A stretch of 64,000 nucleotides of DNA from Microbacterium sp. MYb66 (GCF_002979435.1 NZ_PCOV01000002.1:310001-374000), one strand, 5' to 3'. Shown: positions 15,241 through 24,658, numbered from the stretch's first letter. Translations and numbers: made by a program. The notes: generated by a model not told the origin, from the sequence alone.

Positions 15241-16590
15241 TCACACTAGCCGTTCGAGCAGCGCCCGATGGAATCGCTCTCCGCGCTCCAGGGCGGCGAT
15301 CTCGACGCTCTCGTCGACCCCGTGGATCGACGCGCGCTGGGCGTTCGACATGTCCAGCGGTGCGAAACGGTAGACGGCGGGCGAGAAGCGGTGGAAGTGC
15401 CGCGAATCGGTGGCCGCCATCATCACGTACGGCACCGCGGGGACGTCGGGATGGGAGACACCGAGCGCCGCGGCGAGCAGGGCGAACTGGTCGTTGTCGG
15501 TGGGCGATTCCGGCGACGGCTCGCTCGCTTCGACGACCTCGACGGCGACGAGCGGATCGCGGATGCGGCGGCGCACACGGAACACGGCCTGCTGCGTCGT
15601 CTCCCCGAGCGCGATGCGCAGGTTGACCGTGGCGGACGCCTGGGAGGGCAGGACGTTCGCCGCCGTCCCGCCGGACTGCATGGTCGGAGCGACCGTGGTG
15701 CGGACGAGCGCTGCCGGTTCTCCCCCGAGCGCCGCGAAGACCTGCGCCGTGAGCAGCGGTGCGGATCCGAGGAGCCGCAGCAGATGCCGCGCGGGCCCCG
15801 GTGTTCGTGCGGCCAGCCGCGACAGCATCCGGAGGATCGCGGTCGAGGCGTGGGGACGGAACGTGGTGGGCCCCAGCCGGTCGACGGCTCGGGCGATGCG
15901 ACGAACAGCCGTGAACGACGGTGGCGCCGACGCATGGCCGCCCTCACCCCGCGCCGACAGCTTCACCGTCATCACACCCTTCTCGCCGACCCCGATCATC
16001 GCCGCGCGGCCCGGCACGAAGGGCAGAGGCGCGTCGACCACGGCACCACCCTCATCGACGACGAGCCATGGCACGATGCCGCGCTCGCGCAGCACGCGGG
16101 CGATCTCCTCGGCGGCCTTCCCGTAGGTCTCCTCGTTGCCCCCGAACGAGAGGTAGACGTCGCGGGGCGGCACGAACCCGTCGGCGAGCAGATTCTCGAC
16201 CGCCTCGAGGACCACGATCAGGGGACCCTTGTCGTCCAGCGCACCCCGGCCGTGCACCGAGCCGTCGGCGATCACACCGGCGAAGGGAGGATGAGTCCAG
16301 GCGTCGCTCTCGTCCACCGGGACGACGTCGTAGTGCGCCATCAGCACGACGGGGCCGCCGGGTACGGCTCCGCTTCCCGCCCAGTGGAACAGGAGTCCGA
16401 AGTCGGTGTGCCGTTCGAGGCGCAGCTTCTCGTGCACGAGCGGATACAGGTCGGCGATCAGTGCGACGAAGTCCTCGAACGGAGCGCGGCCACGCTCCTC
16501 GAGCTCGGCCGAGACCGTCGGGATCCGGATCATCTGCGAAAGCCGTTCGGCGATGCCGGGGCGCGCGGTCGTGGGGGTCACAGTCGTCAT
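15241..16590 (-). CDS. M20-family metallopeptidase (carboxypeptidase/deacylase)
   Basis: A 449-residue M20/M28-type zinc hydrolase. Metal and catalytic motifs appear in order: VVLMAHYDVVPVDES (His and Asp), DGSVHGRGALDDKGP (bridging Asp), FGGNEETYGKAAEE (Glu-Glu pair), and YVMMAATDSRHF with a late HGVDE. The start MTTVTPTTARPG at 16590 is preferred over an upstream frame start at 16731, which would add 47 residues without family similarity. There is no signal peptide, so it is cytosolic. Relatives include carnosinase-like dipeptidases and Gly-X carboxypeptidases; the precise substrate is not determined. Confidence 0.9.
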   Translation of the reverse strand: MTTVTPTTARPGIAERLSQMIRIPTVSAELEERGRAPFEDFVALIADLYPLVHEKLRLERHTDFGLLFHWAGSGAVPGGPVVLMAHYDVVPVDESDAWTHPPFAGVIADGSVHGRGALDDKGPLIVVLEAVENLLADGFVPPRDVYLSFGGNEETYGKAAEEIARVLRERGIVPWLVVDEGGAVVDAPLPFVPGRAAMIGVGEKGVMTVKLSARGEGGHASAPPSFTAVRRIARAVDRLGPTTFRPHASTAILRMLSRLAARTPGPARHLLRLLGSAPLLTAQVFAALGGEPAALVRTTVAPTMQSGGTAANVLPSQASATVNLRIALGETTQQAVFRVRRRIRDPLVAVEVVEASEPSPESPTDNDQFALLAAALGVSHPDVPAVPYVMMAATDSRHFHRFSPAVYRFAPLDMSNAQRASIHGVDESVEIAALERGERFHRALLERLV

Positions 16591-16733
16591 CGTACCGAGC
16601 GGCCGATGACGGCCACTGCGCGAACATGTCGGGTTTGTGAGGATCCCCGAGGTGCCGATTCCACCGATGCCCGACATTCGGCGGCCTGCATCGTCGAGGA
16701 AGGAGAAAGATGGACAGAGACGAAGGAGCACAC

Positions 16734-17483
16734 ATGAGAATCGCTGTCGCCGGAGGAACCGGAGTCGTCGGTCGGCACACCGTGGACGCGGTGCGCGCCG
16801 GTGGTCACGAAGCGGTGGTGCTCAGCCGCTCGCACGGGGTCGACCTCGTCACGGGGCGCGGACTGGATGCGGCGTTGGACGGTGCCGACGCCGTGATCGA
16901 CGTCGCGAGCATCGAGACGCTGAAGGCGAGCGCAGCGATCGAGTTCTTCACGGCGGCGACCGGGAACCTCGTCTCGGCGGCGGGGGATGCCGGTGTCGGG
17001 CACGTCGTGCTCCTGTCGATCGTCGGCATCGACCGCATCCCCTACGACTATTACGCCGGCAAGGTCGCGCAGGAGAAGGTCGTCGAAGCATCGCGGGTGC
17101 CCTGGACGATCCTGCGCGCGACGCAGTTCCACGAGTTCGCGGAGCAGATGTTCGAGCGGGCGAAGCTCGGACCGCTGCACCTCGCCCCGAACGCCCGCAC
17201 CCAGCCCGTGTCGGCCCGGGAGGTCGGCGAACGGCTCGCGGCTCTCGCTGCCGGGGGACCTCAGGGGCGGGTGCGCGATCTGGCGGGCCCGCGCGAGGAG
17301 CGCCTCGCCGACATGATCCGCGCGTTCGCCCGTCGTGAGGGATATCGCGGATGGATTCCGGCGCTCAACGTACCGGGACCGCAGATGGCGGGGATGCGCG
17401 CCGGACTCGCGCTTCCCGGCCCTGATGCCGATCTCGGTCGACAGACCTTCGCCGAATGGCTGGCCGCGGACTCGCGCCCTTGA
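16734..17483 (+). CDS. NAD(P)-binding atypical SDR (NmrA-like)
   Basis: A 249-residue Rossmann-fold protein. The N-terminal MRIAVAGGTGVVGRHTV is the G-x-x-G-x-x-G dinucleotide site, followed by VDLVTGRGLDAALDGADAVI and the active-site-like region YDYYAGKVAQEKVVEAS, where Tyr-x-x-x-Lys (YYAGK) can be placed, then VPWTILRATQFHEF. The ATG at 16734 has GGAG 6 nt upstream; an upstream in-frame ATG (16710) would add MDRDEGAH. It diverges from the M20 peptidase gene. Proteins of this group (PF13460) often act on small ketones or quinones or sense NADP; the role here is unknown. Confidence 0.88.
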   Translation: MRIAVAGGTGVVGRHTVDAVRAGGHEAVVLSRSHGVDLVTGRGLDAALDGADAVIDVASIETLKASAAIEFFTAATGNLVSAAGDAGVGHVVLLSIVGIDRIPYDYYAGKVAQEKVVEASRVPWTILRATQFHEFAEQMFERAKLGPLHLAPNARTQPVSAREVGERLAALAAGGPQGRVRDLAGPREERLADMIRAFARREGYRGWIPALNVPGPQMAGMRAGLALPGPDADLGRQTFAEWLAADSRP

Positions 17484-17554
17484 CCGCTGCGGGAACAGCG
17501 CGGCGAGCCCGGCGGTTGCATCTCTGAGACCGACGCGAATCCGAGGAGGCACGG

Positions 17555-17821
17555 ATGCAACTGACTCTGGTCTCCTCGTCCGTCTGCGGGGCCTGCGCAC
17601 GCACCCGATCCGTGCTCGCGGACGCGGCGCGCTTCCTCCCGGACGCGACGATCACGGAGATCGACGTCGCTCGCGACCCGGATGCCGCGGAGGCGCTCGA
17701 CATCCGCTTCACGCCGACGGTCATCATCAGCGACGACGGCGGGACCGTGGTCTTCCGCGCGGAAGGTGTGCCGACGGTCCCCCAGGTGCTCACCGCCGCC
17801 GTGCGAGCCCTTCCGGACTGA
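17555..17821 (+). CDS. Small thioredoxin/glutaredoxin-like protein
   Basis: An 88-residue thiol-redox protein. MQLTLVSSSVCGACARTRSV holds the CxxC motif CGAC (residues 11-14), FTPTVIIS (about 52-59) supplies the cis-proline loop, and the chain ends with a helix, so it is a minimal thioredoxin fold. A GAGGAGG ribosome site lies just upstream of the ATG. It follows the SDR by 71 nt in the same direction and may be co-transcribed with it, but no redox partner is evident. Confidence 0.85.
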   Translation: MQLTLVSSSVCGACARTRSVLADAARFLPDATITEIDVARDPDAAEALDIRFTPTVIISDDGGTVVFRAEGVPTVPQVLTAAVRALPD

Positions 17822-17949
17822 CGCGGAGGGGGGGCAGGGCCGGTCTGACCGAGACGACGGCGCACCCTCTTGCGATGGGCATCGGCCCGGCGCAGACTGA
17901 GGCTGCGCAGGGGGGCCGCTCAGACAACCACCACATCCAGGGAGCAACC

Positions 17950-18360
17950 ATGGCGAACCTCAATCCCTACCTCTCGTTCCGCACCGAAGCCCGTCAGGCG
18001 ATGGAGTTCTATCAGAGCGTCCTCGGCGGCGACCTCGTGATCAACACGTTCGGGGAGTTCCCCGACATGGTGCAGGATCCGAGCCAGAAGGACCTCGTCA
18101 TGCACGCGCAGCTGGACACTCCGGACGGGCTCGTGCTGATGGCGTCGGACTCTCCCGACGGGATGCCGTACGAGAAGCCGCAGGGGTTCTCGGTGTCGCT
18201 GAGCGGAAACACACAGGACGCCACCCGCACCGTCTGGGACAAGCTTTCCGAAGGCGCGACGATCACGATGCCGCTCGACACGCCTCCCTGGGGCGGAACC
18301 TTCGGCATGCTGGTCGATCGCTTCGGCATCCCGTGGATGCTGCACGGCGACCCGGAGTGA
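17950..18360 (+). CDS. PhnB-like VOC family protein
   Basis: A 136-residue protein of the PhnB/3-demethylubiquinone-methyltransferase-like VOC group. It opens MANLNPYLSFRTEARQAMEF, continues YQSVLGGDLVINTFGEFP and VMHAQLDTPDGLVLMASDS, and ends WGGTFGMLVDRFGIPWMLHG, which carries the family's terminal motif. Members have the glyoxalase fold but often lack a proven metal-dependent activity. A GGGAG ribosome site precedes the ATG. It converges on the PucR gene, only 13 nt away, without an obvious terminator between them. Confidence 0.88.
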   Translation: MANLNPYLSFRTEARQAMEFYQSVLGGDLVINTFGEFPDMVQDPSQKDLVMHAQLDTPDGLVLMASDSPDGMPYEKPQGFSVSLSGNTQDATRTVWDKLSEGATITMPLDTPPWGGTFGMLVDRFGIPWMLHGDPE

Positions 18361-18373
18361 TCACAGCGCGGGG

Positions 18374-19888
18374 TCAGCGCGGCAGCACGGCTCGGCAGGC
18401 CAGGTGCAGGGCGAGACGCGCTTCGGGATCGCTCATGTCGATGCCGAGCAGTTCCTGCACGCGCCGGATGCGCACCGCGACCGTGTTGCGGTGGAGCCCC
18501 AGGGCGGTCGCGGTCGCGGCGATGCCCGACTCATGGTCGAGGTAGGCCGACAGCGTCGTGAGGAGATCGCCGCCGCTCTCCTGCAGCGGCGCGAGGAGGG
18601 ACTCTGCGGCGGGGACGAACGTGTCGTTCCCGGTCCAGGCGAGCAGAAGCTGCTCCAGCCCGAGGCTGTCGACCCGGACGAACCATCCGGTAGCGGACCG
18701 GGCGGCGGCGATACGTGCGGCATCGCCGGCTTCGTCGAGCGTCGTCGCCAGCCCTTCGCGTCCTCCCTGCAGGGAGCCGACCCCGGTCGCGACGGCGAAG
18801 TCCCGCAGCGCTCCCAGGTGCAGCTCCCGGAGCGCGGCGACCGCTCGCTCCACTCGGTCCGGACCCGGGGCCTCGGGGAACGAGAGCCAGCCACTGATGC
18901 CCCGCCCTGCCGTCGTCGCGTGCGCCTCGGCATCGATCGCGACGAGGCCTCCGCTGATCGAGCGCAGGAGCGAGAACGGGTCCACCCGCCCTCGGGCCAC
19001 GGTACGGAAGCCGATGTGATGGCCGCCCGTACGCCAGCCGCGCTCCGCCATCCGGCGCTCCACTTCGGCGTCGGCGGCGCCGCGCAGGTCGACGAAGTCC
19101 CTGAGCAGTCCGGAGGAGGCCGCCACATCGTTGACGGCGGCGACCTCGTCGATGAGGATCCTCGCCGCGACGGCCGGCATCGCGACCTCGGCGGCGACCG
19201 AGAGCGACTGCAGCTGCGCCTCGCCGAGGCCCCGCCCGAAGAGCACGAGTCGCAGGCCGCTGCGCCCGGGGCTGTCCACGCGCACCGACGCCGCCGCCCA
19301 CTCTCCGATGGCGGCCTCATCGATCCAGGACTCGAAGCGAATCGCGGCGTGCAGCTCCTCCCCCAGGTGTCCCCCGGCCTCCTGGAGCACTCCGGTCGCG
19401 TCGACGAGGGCGACGCCGGTACCGAGGTTCGCGGCGAGGTGCCCGAGCAGATCGCCCAGGTCGTCCGCGGCGTACTCGAACGACTGCGCGACCTTGCGCA
19501 CGCGATTGAGCGTGAGCGCGTCGCGCGCCTCGATGAGCATCCAGCACGCCTTCGCCAGCTGCACCGGCCGCACCACATCGAGCAGGCAGAGTCCGATCCG
19601 GTCGGCCAGACGGAACGCTCCGGCATCGACGTCCGCGGCGCCGGGCAACGCCAGCCCCGTGAACCCGCGGTCGCGGACGCGGCGCAGCATCGCGTCCTGC
19701 TGCCAGGTCGTCGGCGGCGCACCTGCGGTCAGGATCGCGAGACGGCCGTCCCCGCTCTCCGGGAGGTCTTTCTCCCCGGCTTCGATGGTGACGGCGTCCC
19801 ACGCGGCGGTCGGCGGACCTGCGACGCGGCGCAGTCCGCCGTTCTCGGCGTGCGCCAGGAGTGCGCTCAGCGGCAGACGCTCACTCAT
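18374..19888 (-). CDS. PucR-family transcriptional regulator
   Basis: A 504-residue regulator. The C-terminal helix-turn-helix is clear: LLTTLSAYLDHESGIAATAT, then LGLHRNTVAVRIRRVQELLG (recognition helix), ending MSDPEARLALHLACR. Together these are the PucR HTH_30 signature. The N-terminal part corresponds to a ligand-sensing PucR/GGDEF-like region. ATG at 19888 overlaps the TGA of the upstream DUF917 gene (ATGA), so it is the last gene of the catabolic operon and probably senses its substrate. Known PucR proteins control purine and other nitrogen-compound breakdown. The operator is probably the TGTGC-N5-GCAC pair at 26.1 kb. The longer open frame upstream is in the wrong phase for the preceding gene. 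Confidence 0.9.
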   Translation of the reverse strand: MSERLPLSALLAHAENGGLRRVAGPPTAAWDAVTIEAGEKDLPESGDGRLAILTAGAPPTTWQQDAMLRRVRDRGFTGLALPGAADVDAGAFRLADRIGLCLLDVVRPVQLAKACWMLIEARDALTLNRVRKVAQSFEYAADDLGDLLGHLAANLGTGVALVDATGVLQEAGGHLGEELHAAIRFESWIDEAAIGEWAAASVRVDSPGRSGLRLVLFGRGLGEAQLQSLSVAAEVAMPAVAARILIDEVAAVNDVAASSGLLRDFVDLRGAADAEVERRMAERGWRTGGHHIGFRTVARGRVDPFSLLRSISGGLVAIDAEAHATTAGRGISGWLSFPEAPGPDRVERAVAALRELHLGALRDFAVATGVGSLQGGREGLATTLDEAGDAARIAAARSATGWFVRVDSLGLEQLLLAWTGNDTFVPAAESLLAPLQESGGDLLTTLSAYLDHESGIAATATALGLHRNTVAVRIRRVQELLGIDMSDPEARLALHLACRAVLPR

Positions 19889-20913
19889 GCGGCATCCAGA
19901 TCTTCGAGCCCGTAGGCGGAGGGCACGACCCGCGCGCGCCGCTCGGGGCGGGCATTCCACCACTCCGGTGCGGGGAGACCGAGGACGGCGACGTTCCGGG
20001 CGAGCCCGAGGTCGGTCACCTCGAGGATCTCCCGCGAGACGGCGTCGATGATCACGATGATGGTCGGCGCGGAGGCGACGAGCCGGCCGTCGGTGAGCAC
20101 GGCCAGCGTCTCGGACCGGGTGATCACGCGGTGCACCGCGCCGGCCGCCCCCGCGATCTCGACGGCGTTCACATGCGCATCGATCGCGGAGGTCGTGACC
20201 GAGGCGATCCGCCCCTCGGCGAGCACCTCGCCGCCGAGGACACCGGCGAGCTCCGCGAGGGGCGCCCCGGCTGAAGAGAGGAACGCGCGACCGAGATCGA
20301 GGGCGCGTGCGAGATGTCCTTCGATCGCGTGCTCGCGGAGATCGCCGACCGTGAACCCCGCGAGTACCGCGCACCCGACGCCGCCCGCCTGGATGATGGC
20401 CGAGCGCACGACCCGCTCGGCGTCGATCGCCCTGGCGGCTTCCACCAGCGCCACCCCGCCCGCGCCGGTGTCGCATGCGAAGACGAGACCGGGGACCCGG
20501 TCGACGAAGAGCGACATCTGATCGAGCCCCGGCACGGCACGGCCCGTGCAGTCGGCGTCGACGACGGTATGGGACGCCGCGAGCGTCAGGGGCGCGAGTC
20601 CGTTCATGCCCCCGCCTTCCAGCGAGCAAACGACGGGCACCGGGTGCCCGAGCCAGCGCTCGACGGCCGCGAGCAGCGCGGCGAACGGCTCTGCGCCCGG
20701 CATCCGCTCGCCCAGCAGCATCGTCGATCCCACGAAGGCGACCCCCAGACACGGGGTCGCCGGGTCGAGTGAGGACACTGCGGCGACGTCGATCGGCCAC
20801 ACGTCCGACCCCCCGACCATGAGTTCGAGCATCGTGGTCGCGCCACCGCCACCGGATCCGAGGAGCGCGTACCCGCGGGCGAGCGCCTCCAGATCGTCGT
20901 GCGCCAGCTTCAT
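19885..20913 (-). CDS. DUF917 family protein A (divergent S-methyl-thiohydantoin desulfurase-like)
   Basis: A 342-residue member of the DUF917 family and the most divergent of three tandem paralogues. The glycine loop is ARGYALLGSGGGGATTMLEL instead of GTGGGGDPYIG, the second motif is CSLEGGGMNGLAPL, and the third is VVDADCTGRAVPGLDQ, where the others have ADGMGRAFPE. The conserved EPITTEGLRYGQRV of the other copies is missing. The ATG at 20913 is 7 nt after a TAGGCT -10-like sequence overlapping the stop of the preceding gene, so an internal promoter is possible. Changed key residues suggest a different substrate or a non-catalytic subunit. Confidence 0.85.
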   Translation of the reverse strand: MKLAHDDLEALARGYALLGSGGGGATTMLELMVGGSDVWPIDVAAVSSLDPATPCLGVAFVGSTMLLGERMPGAEPFAALLAAVERWLGHPVPVVCSLEGGGMNGLAPLTLAASHTVVDADCTGRAVPGLDQMSLFVDRVPGLVFACDTGAGGVALVEAARAIDAERVVRSAIIQAGGVGCAVLAGFTVGDLREHAIEGHLARALDLGRAFLSSAGAPLAELAGVLGGEVLAEGRIASVTTSAIDAHVNAVEIAGAAGAVHRVITRSETLAVLTDGRLVASAPTIIVIIDAVSREILEVTDLGLARNVAVLGLPAPEWWNARPERRARVVPSAYGLEDLDAA

Positions 20914-20923
20914 GGGCACCAGC

Positions 20924-22027
20924 CTAGGGCGCGGCCAGCTCCTCGACCGGGACGAACGCCTCCCCCAGGCCGAAGGCCGAGGGGCCGAACGCCGCGAGGG
21001 CATCGGGCGTGCGCATCATCTCGGGAGTCGAGATGCCCAGCACCCGCACACGCTGTCCGTACCGCAGCCCCTCGGTGGTGATCGGTTCCGCCGTCTCGTG
21101 GTCGACGACGCAGATCAGGTCGGGCACGATCGCCACGAGCGTCTCCCCGCGGTGGGCGATGAGGTTCTCGTTCTGGAAGGAGATCTCGAAGGTGTCGCCC
21201 TCGTCCGCGTCGAGCGGTGCGATCACCGCGCGCCCCTTCGCGAAGCCTTCGGTCGTGCGCCGTTCGACGTCGACGACCTTGCCGACGCAGAGCTCGCGCA
21301 GGTGGGGGTAGAGGGTGGTCGAGAGCGTCTGCGCGATCGCCTCGAACGGAGAGCGGTGCTCCTCACGGGCGACGCGGATCGCGCGGCCGAGCGCGAGCGC
21401 CATCGAGATCGTGCGGGGCACGGCCGTGCGTCGAACGTCGGCTCCCGTCATCGCATACTCGGCGATGTGGCCGACGCCGCCGAGGCGGATCGTGATGCCG
21501 CGGGCGAGCCATTCCATCTGCCGGTCGTCGTCGCCGGTGTCGATCACGACCTGCTCGCCGCGCTCCCCCGCAAGGGCCAGCGGCGAGCCGTGCACGCCGT
21601 ACACCGCGAAGGTCTCCATCGACAGCTCGGGGAACGCACGTCCCATGCCGTCGGCATCCACCACCGGCAGCCCCGTCTCGGCCGCGACGATGAGCGGGAT
21701 CATCGAGTTGATGCCGCCGCACTCGATCGGCATGGTCGCGTCCGCCTTGCGCCCGAGGTGCTCCTCGAGCGTGCGCAGGGCGAGCGTGGGCTCCGTGCCG
21801 GCCGGGATCTTCTCGATCATCACGGTCGGCGCGCCCATCTGGGCGGTCGGGATCACGAACAGGTCGTCGGGGAGCTCGTCCGGGTCGAGGATCGTGATGC
21901 TCCCCTCCCCCAGCACACGCTCGACGAGCATCTTGCCGATGTACGGATCGCCTCCGCCCCCGGTGCCGAGCAGCGTCGCACCGCGGGCGAGGTCGGGGAG
22001 GTCGGCGGCGGTGAGCTGCCAGCTCAT
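20924..22027 (-). CDS. DUF917 family protein B (S-methyl-thiohydantoin desulfurase-like)
   Basis: A 367-residue protein with the full DUF917 signature: ARGATLLGTGGGGDPYIGKM near the N terminus, AQMGAPTVMIEKIP, MPIECGGINSMIPLIVA, VVDADGMGRAFPELSM, and EPITTEGLRYGQRVRVLG near the C terminus. The only characterised activity I know for this family is removal of sulfur from S-methyl-thiohydantoin in an ergothioneine breakdown route. Whether this copy does so is inference. ATG at 22027 overlaps the preceding gene's TGA by 4 bp. It is closely related to copy C, so they may form a heteromer or act on successive intermediates. Confidence 0.88.
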   Translation of the reverse strand: MSWQLTAADLPDLARGATLLGTGGGGDPYIGKMLVERVLGEGSITILDPDELPDDLFVIPTAQMGAPTVMIEKIPAGTEPTLALRTLEEHLGRKADATMPIECGGINSMIPLIVAAETGLPVVDADGMGRAFPELSMETFAVYGVHGSPLALAGERGEQVVIDTGDDDRQMEWLARGITIRLGGVGHIAEYAMTGADVRRTAVPRTISMALALGRAIRVAREEHRSPFEAIAQTLSTTLYPHLRELCVGKVVDVERRTTEGFAKGRAVIAPLDADEGDTFEISFQNENLIAHRGETLVAIVPDLICVVDHETAEPITTEGLRYGQRVRVLGISTPEMMRTPDALAAFGPSAFGLGEAFVPVEELAAP

Positions 22028-23109
22028 ACCGCTGCTCCGCTCGAGATGCTGCCGTCGAAGCGATGCGCGGCCATGTCGTACCCGAAGTAGCCGGGGCCGA
22101 CCATCGCGAGGGCGTCGGCGGAGTGCCAGCGCTCGTCGGCCGGTGCCGCGATCACCCGCACCCGCTGTCCGTAGCGCAGGCCCTCGGTGGTGATCGGCTC
22201 GCCGGACTCGCCGTCGAGCACCATGATCAGGTCGGGCGTGGTCGCGAGGACCTCGCCGTCGGCTTCGGCCACGAGGTGCTCGTTCTGGAACTGCAGGGTC
22301 AGCGTGGTGCCGGCATCCCCGTCGATGCGGGCGCGTCCGCGCGCGAAGCCGGTCGTGGTGGCGCGGTGCACATCGACGACCTTGCCGTCGAACAGCTCCC
22401 GTCCGCCGAGCAGCTCGACCACGGCTGCGACCGCATCCGTCTTCTCCTCGCGCGCCGTCGCGATGCGCTGTCCGATCTCGATGCAGCGGGAGAGCGAGCC
22501 CGAGACGAGCGACTCCCGCGCGGCGGTGCCCGACATCGAGAACCCGGAGATCATGACCGAGCAGCCCATCTCGACGCACGCCACCCGTGCGATCCGCTCG
22601 GTCCAGGAGTTGTCGGCCGTCTGCAGCACGCCGGTGTTGCCCTTCTCGTCGCTGAACGCCAGAGGCGACGCGGTGACGCCGTAGAGCGTCGGGAGCACCA
22701 TCTGCAGCTCGGGGAATGCACGACCCATGCCGTCGGCGTCGACCAGCGGCAGGCCGAGCGCGGCGGCCGCGGCGATCGGGATGGTCGAGTTGACCCCGCC
22801 GACCTCGGCGCACGCGATATGGGTGACCGGACGACCGAGGTGGATGGCGAGAGCCTTGACGGGCTCGACCACCTCGGCGAGGCTCGGGAGCTTCTCGACC
22901 ATGACGGTCGGGGCGCCCATCATCGCGACGAACAGGATGAGCGCGTCGTCGGGCACCTCGTCGAGTCCGACGACCGTGACGTCGCCGGAGGCCAGGGCCT
23001 GACGGGCGAGGAGCGCGCCGATGTACGGGTCGCCTCCGCCGCCGGTGCCGAGCACGGCCGCACCGCGGGCGAGTCCGTCGATGTGGGCGGGAGTGATGGT
23101 CCAGCTCAT
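22024..23109 (-). CDS. DUF917 family protein C (S-methyl-thiohydantoin desulfurase-like)
   Basis: A 361-residue paralogue of copy B. It shows ARGAAVLGTGGGGDPYIGAL, AMMGAPTVMVEKLP, ACAEVGGVNSTIPIA, LVDADGMGRAFPELQM and EPITTEGLRYGQRVRVIA, so all family motifs are intact. Differences from B in the ECGG/EVGG region and in the middle domain suggest separate specificities. The start ATG (MSWTITPAHIDGL) lies 1 nt after the stop of the hydantoinase-like gene, and its own stop overlaps copy B, which implies translational coupling along the operon. It is probably cytosolic. Function as for copy B, by family only. Confidence 0.88.
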   Translation of the reverse strand: MSWTITPAHIDGLARGAAVLGTGGGGDPYIGALLARQALASGDVTVVGLDEVPDDALILFVAMMGAPTVMVEKLPSLAEVVEPVKALAIHLGRPVTHIACAEVGGVNSTIPIAAAAALGLPLVDADGMGRAFPELQMVLPTLYGVTASPLAFSDEKGNTGVLQTADNSWTERIARVACVEMGCSVMISGFSMSGTAARESLVSGSLSRCIEIGQRIATAREEKTDAVAAVVELLGGRELFDGKVVDVHRATTTGFARGRARIDGDAGTTLTLQFQNEHLVAEADGEVLATTPDLIMVLDGESGEPITTEGLRYGQRVRVIAAPADERWHSADALAMVGPGYFGYDMAAHRFDGSISSGAAV

Positions 23110-23110
23110 G

Positions 23111-24658
23111 TCACACTCCCATGTCGAGGTCGCCGACAGCCTTGACGCGGATGCGCGTCGCGTTGCCGGGGAGGTAGGGGATCGGCACCTCGTCGAAGTC
23201 GATGATCGACACGGTCGACGGTTTGGCGCCGGCCGCGATCGCCTTGTCCACGGCCTCGGCACGCACCTCGGCCAGCGTCTCGTCACGACGACCGGGCTCG
23301 ATCGCATAGACCTTGTCGATCTCGCCGCCGACCTGCGCGATGGAGGCGCCGATGGCGTTCGCGACCGCGTAGTTCTCGGGGCGGTGCACAGTGCCGAACA
23401 GCGGCAGCTCGTCGGGGAGAAGGATCGATCCGCCGCCGACCGCGACGACCGCGATAGGGTCGGGCGAGGTGCGCATCCGGTCGACGGCCTCGGACACCCG
23501 CTCGGCGATGCGCGCGAGAACGCGCTCGACGAAGGCGGGATCGAGGTGCGCGACCTTGCTCGCATCGCCCACTTCGGCCCGCCCCGCGGCGACGGCGATG
23601 TCGGTGGCGGTCAGTGTCGAGCCGCCGAAGACCAGCGCCTCGGTGGTCAGCTTGTATCCGACGGAGGCCGGACCGACCTCGGCGGTCTCCTCGTCGACGA
23701 TGCTGCCGCCGCCGATGCCGAGCGAGAGCACATCCGGCATCCGGAAGTTGGTGCGGATGCCGGCGACCTTGACCTCGTTCGCGGTCTCCCGCGGGAACCC
23801 GTTGATCAGCAGCCCGATGTCGGCGGTGGTGCCGCCCACGTCGATCACGGCGCAGTCGTCGAGCCCGCTGGTCGCAGCGGCACCGCGCATCGAGTTGGTC
23901 GGGCCCGAGGCGAAGGTCGCGACCGGGTAGCGACGCACGTACTCCTCGTCCATGAGCGTGCCGTCGTTCTGGCTGAGGAAGATCGGCGCCTCGATGCCCT
24001 GTGCACGCACCGCGGAGGTGAGGCCGTCGACGATCTCGGAGGCGAGCTCGCGCAGCGCGGCGTTGATGATCGTCGCGTTCTCGCGCTCGAGCAGACCGAT
24101 CCGCCCGATCTCGTGCGACAGCGAGATGGCGGCATCCGCGCCGAGCACTTCGGCGACGATCTCGGCCGCCCGCACCTCGAGATCGTGGTTGACCGGACTG
24201 AAGACCGACGAGATGGCGACCGAGCGGATGCCGTGGGCCTTCATGTCCTCGGCGTGCGCACGGATCTCGTCGGGGTCGAGCGGGGAGATCGGGCGGCCGT
24301 CGAACTCGTAGCCGCCGTGCGCCAGGTAGCTGCGCGCCTGCGTCGCCTCGACCAGCACCTCCGGCCAGTCGATCAGCGGCGGAAGGGCCCGCGTCGCGGG
24401 CAGCCCGAGCCGGAGTGCCGCGACCGGGGCGAGTCTGCTGGCCTGCACGAGTGCGTTGATGAAGTGCGTCGTGCCGATCATGACGGCATCGATGTCGGCG
24501 CCCTCGAAGGCGTGGCCGGCCCGCAGATCCTCGATGGCCCGGATGATGCCATCGGTGACATCCGGGGTGGTCGAGTGCTTCACCCCCGCGAGGGTGCGGG
24601 TGCCGTCCATGAGGACTGCGTCGGTGTTGGTGCCGCCGACGTCGATGCCGATGTGCAT
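23111..24658 (-). CDS. Hydantoinase/oxoprolinase family protein (HyuA-like)
   Basis: A 515-residue protein of the HyuA/OplA A-subunit family, which hydrolyses cyclic amides such as hydantoins or 5-oxoproline with ATP. The N terminus MHIGIDVGGTNTDAVLMDG is the phosphate-binding DxGGTxTD motif. IGTTHFINALVQ follows, then ALRELASEI, ATFASGPTNSMRGAA, a second ASKHA-type DCAVIDVGGTTADIG, and GIGGGSIVDEE. It is shorter than fused oxoprolinases and has no B-subunit (HyuB) neighbour. It sits between the permease and the DUF917 genes, so its substrate is probably the imported ring or the product of the DUF917 step. Confidence 0.92.
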   Translation of the reverse strand: MHIGIDVGGTNTDAVLMDGTRTLAGVKHSTTPDVTDGIIRAIEDLRAGHAFEGADIDAVMIGTTHFINALVQASRLAPVAALRLGLPATRALPPLIDWPEVLVEATQARSYLAHGGYEFDGRPISPLDPDEIRAHAEDMKAHGIRSVAISSVFSPVNHDLEVRAAEIVAEVLGADAAISLSHEIGRIGLLERENATIINAALRELASEIVDGLTSAVRAQGIEAPIFLSQNDGTLMDEEYVRRYPVATFASGPTNSMRGAAATSGLDDCAVIDVGGTTADIGLLINGFPRETANEVKVAGIRTNFRMPDVLSLGIGGGSIVDEETAEVGPASVGYKLTTEALVFGGSTLTATDIAVAAGRAEVGDASKVAHLDPAFVERVLARIAERVSEAVDRMRTSPDPIAVVAVGGGSILLPDELPLFGTVHRPENYAVANAIGASIAQVGGEIDKVYAIEPGRRDETLAEVRAEAVDKAIAAGAKPSTVSIIDFDEVPIPYLPGNATRIRVKAVGDLDMGV

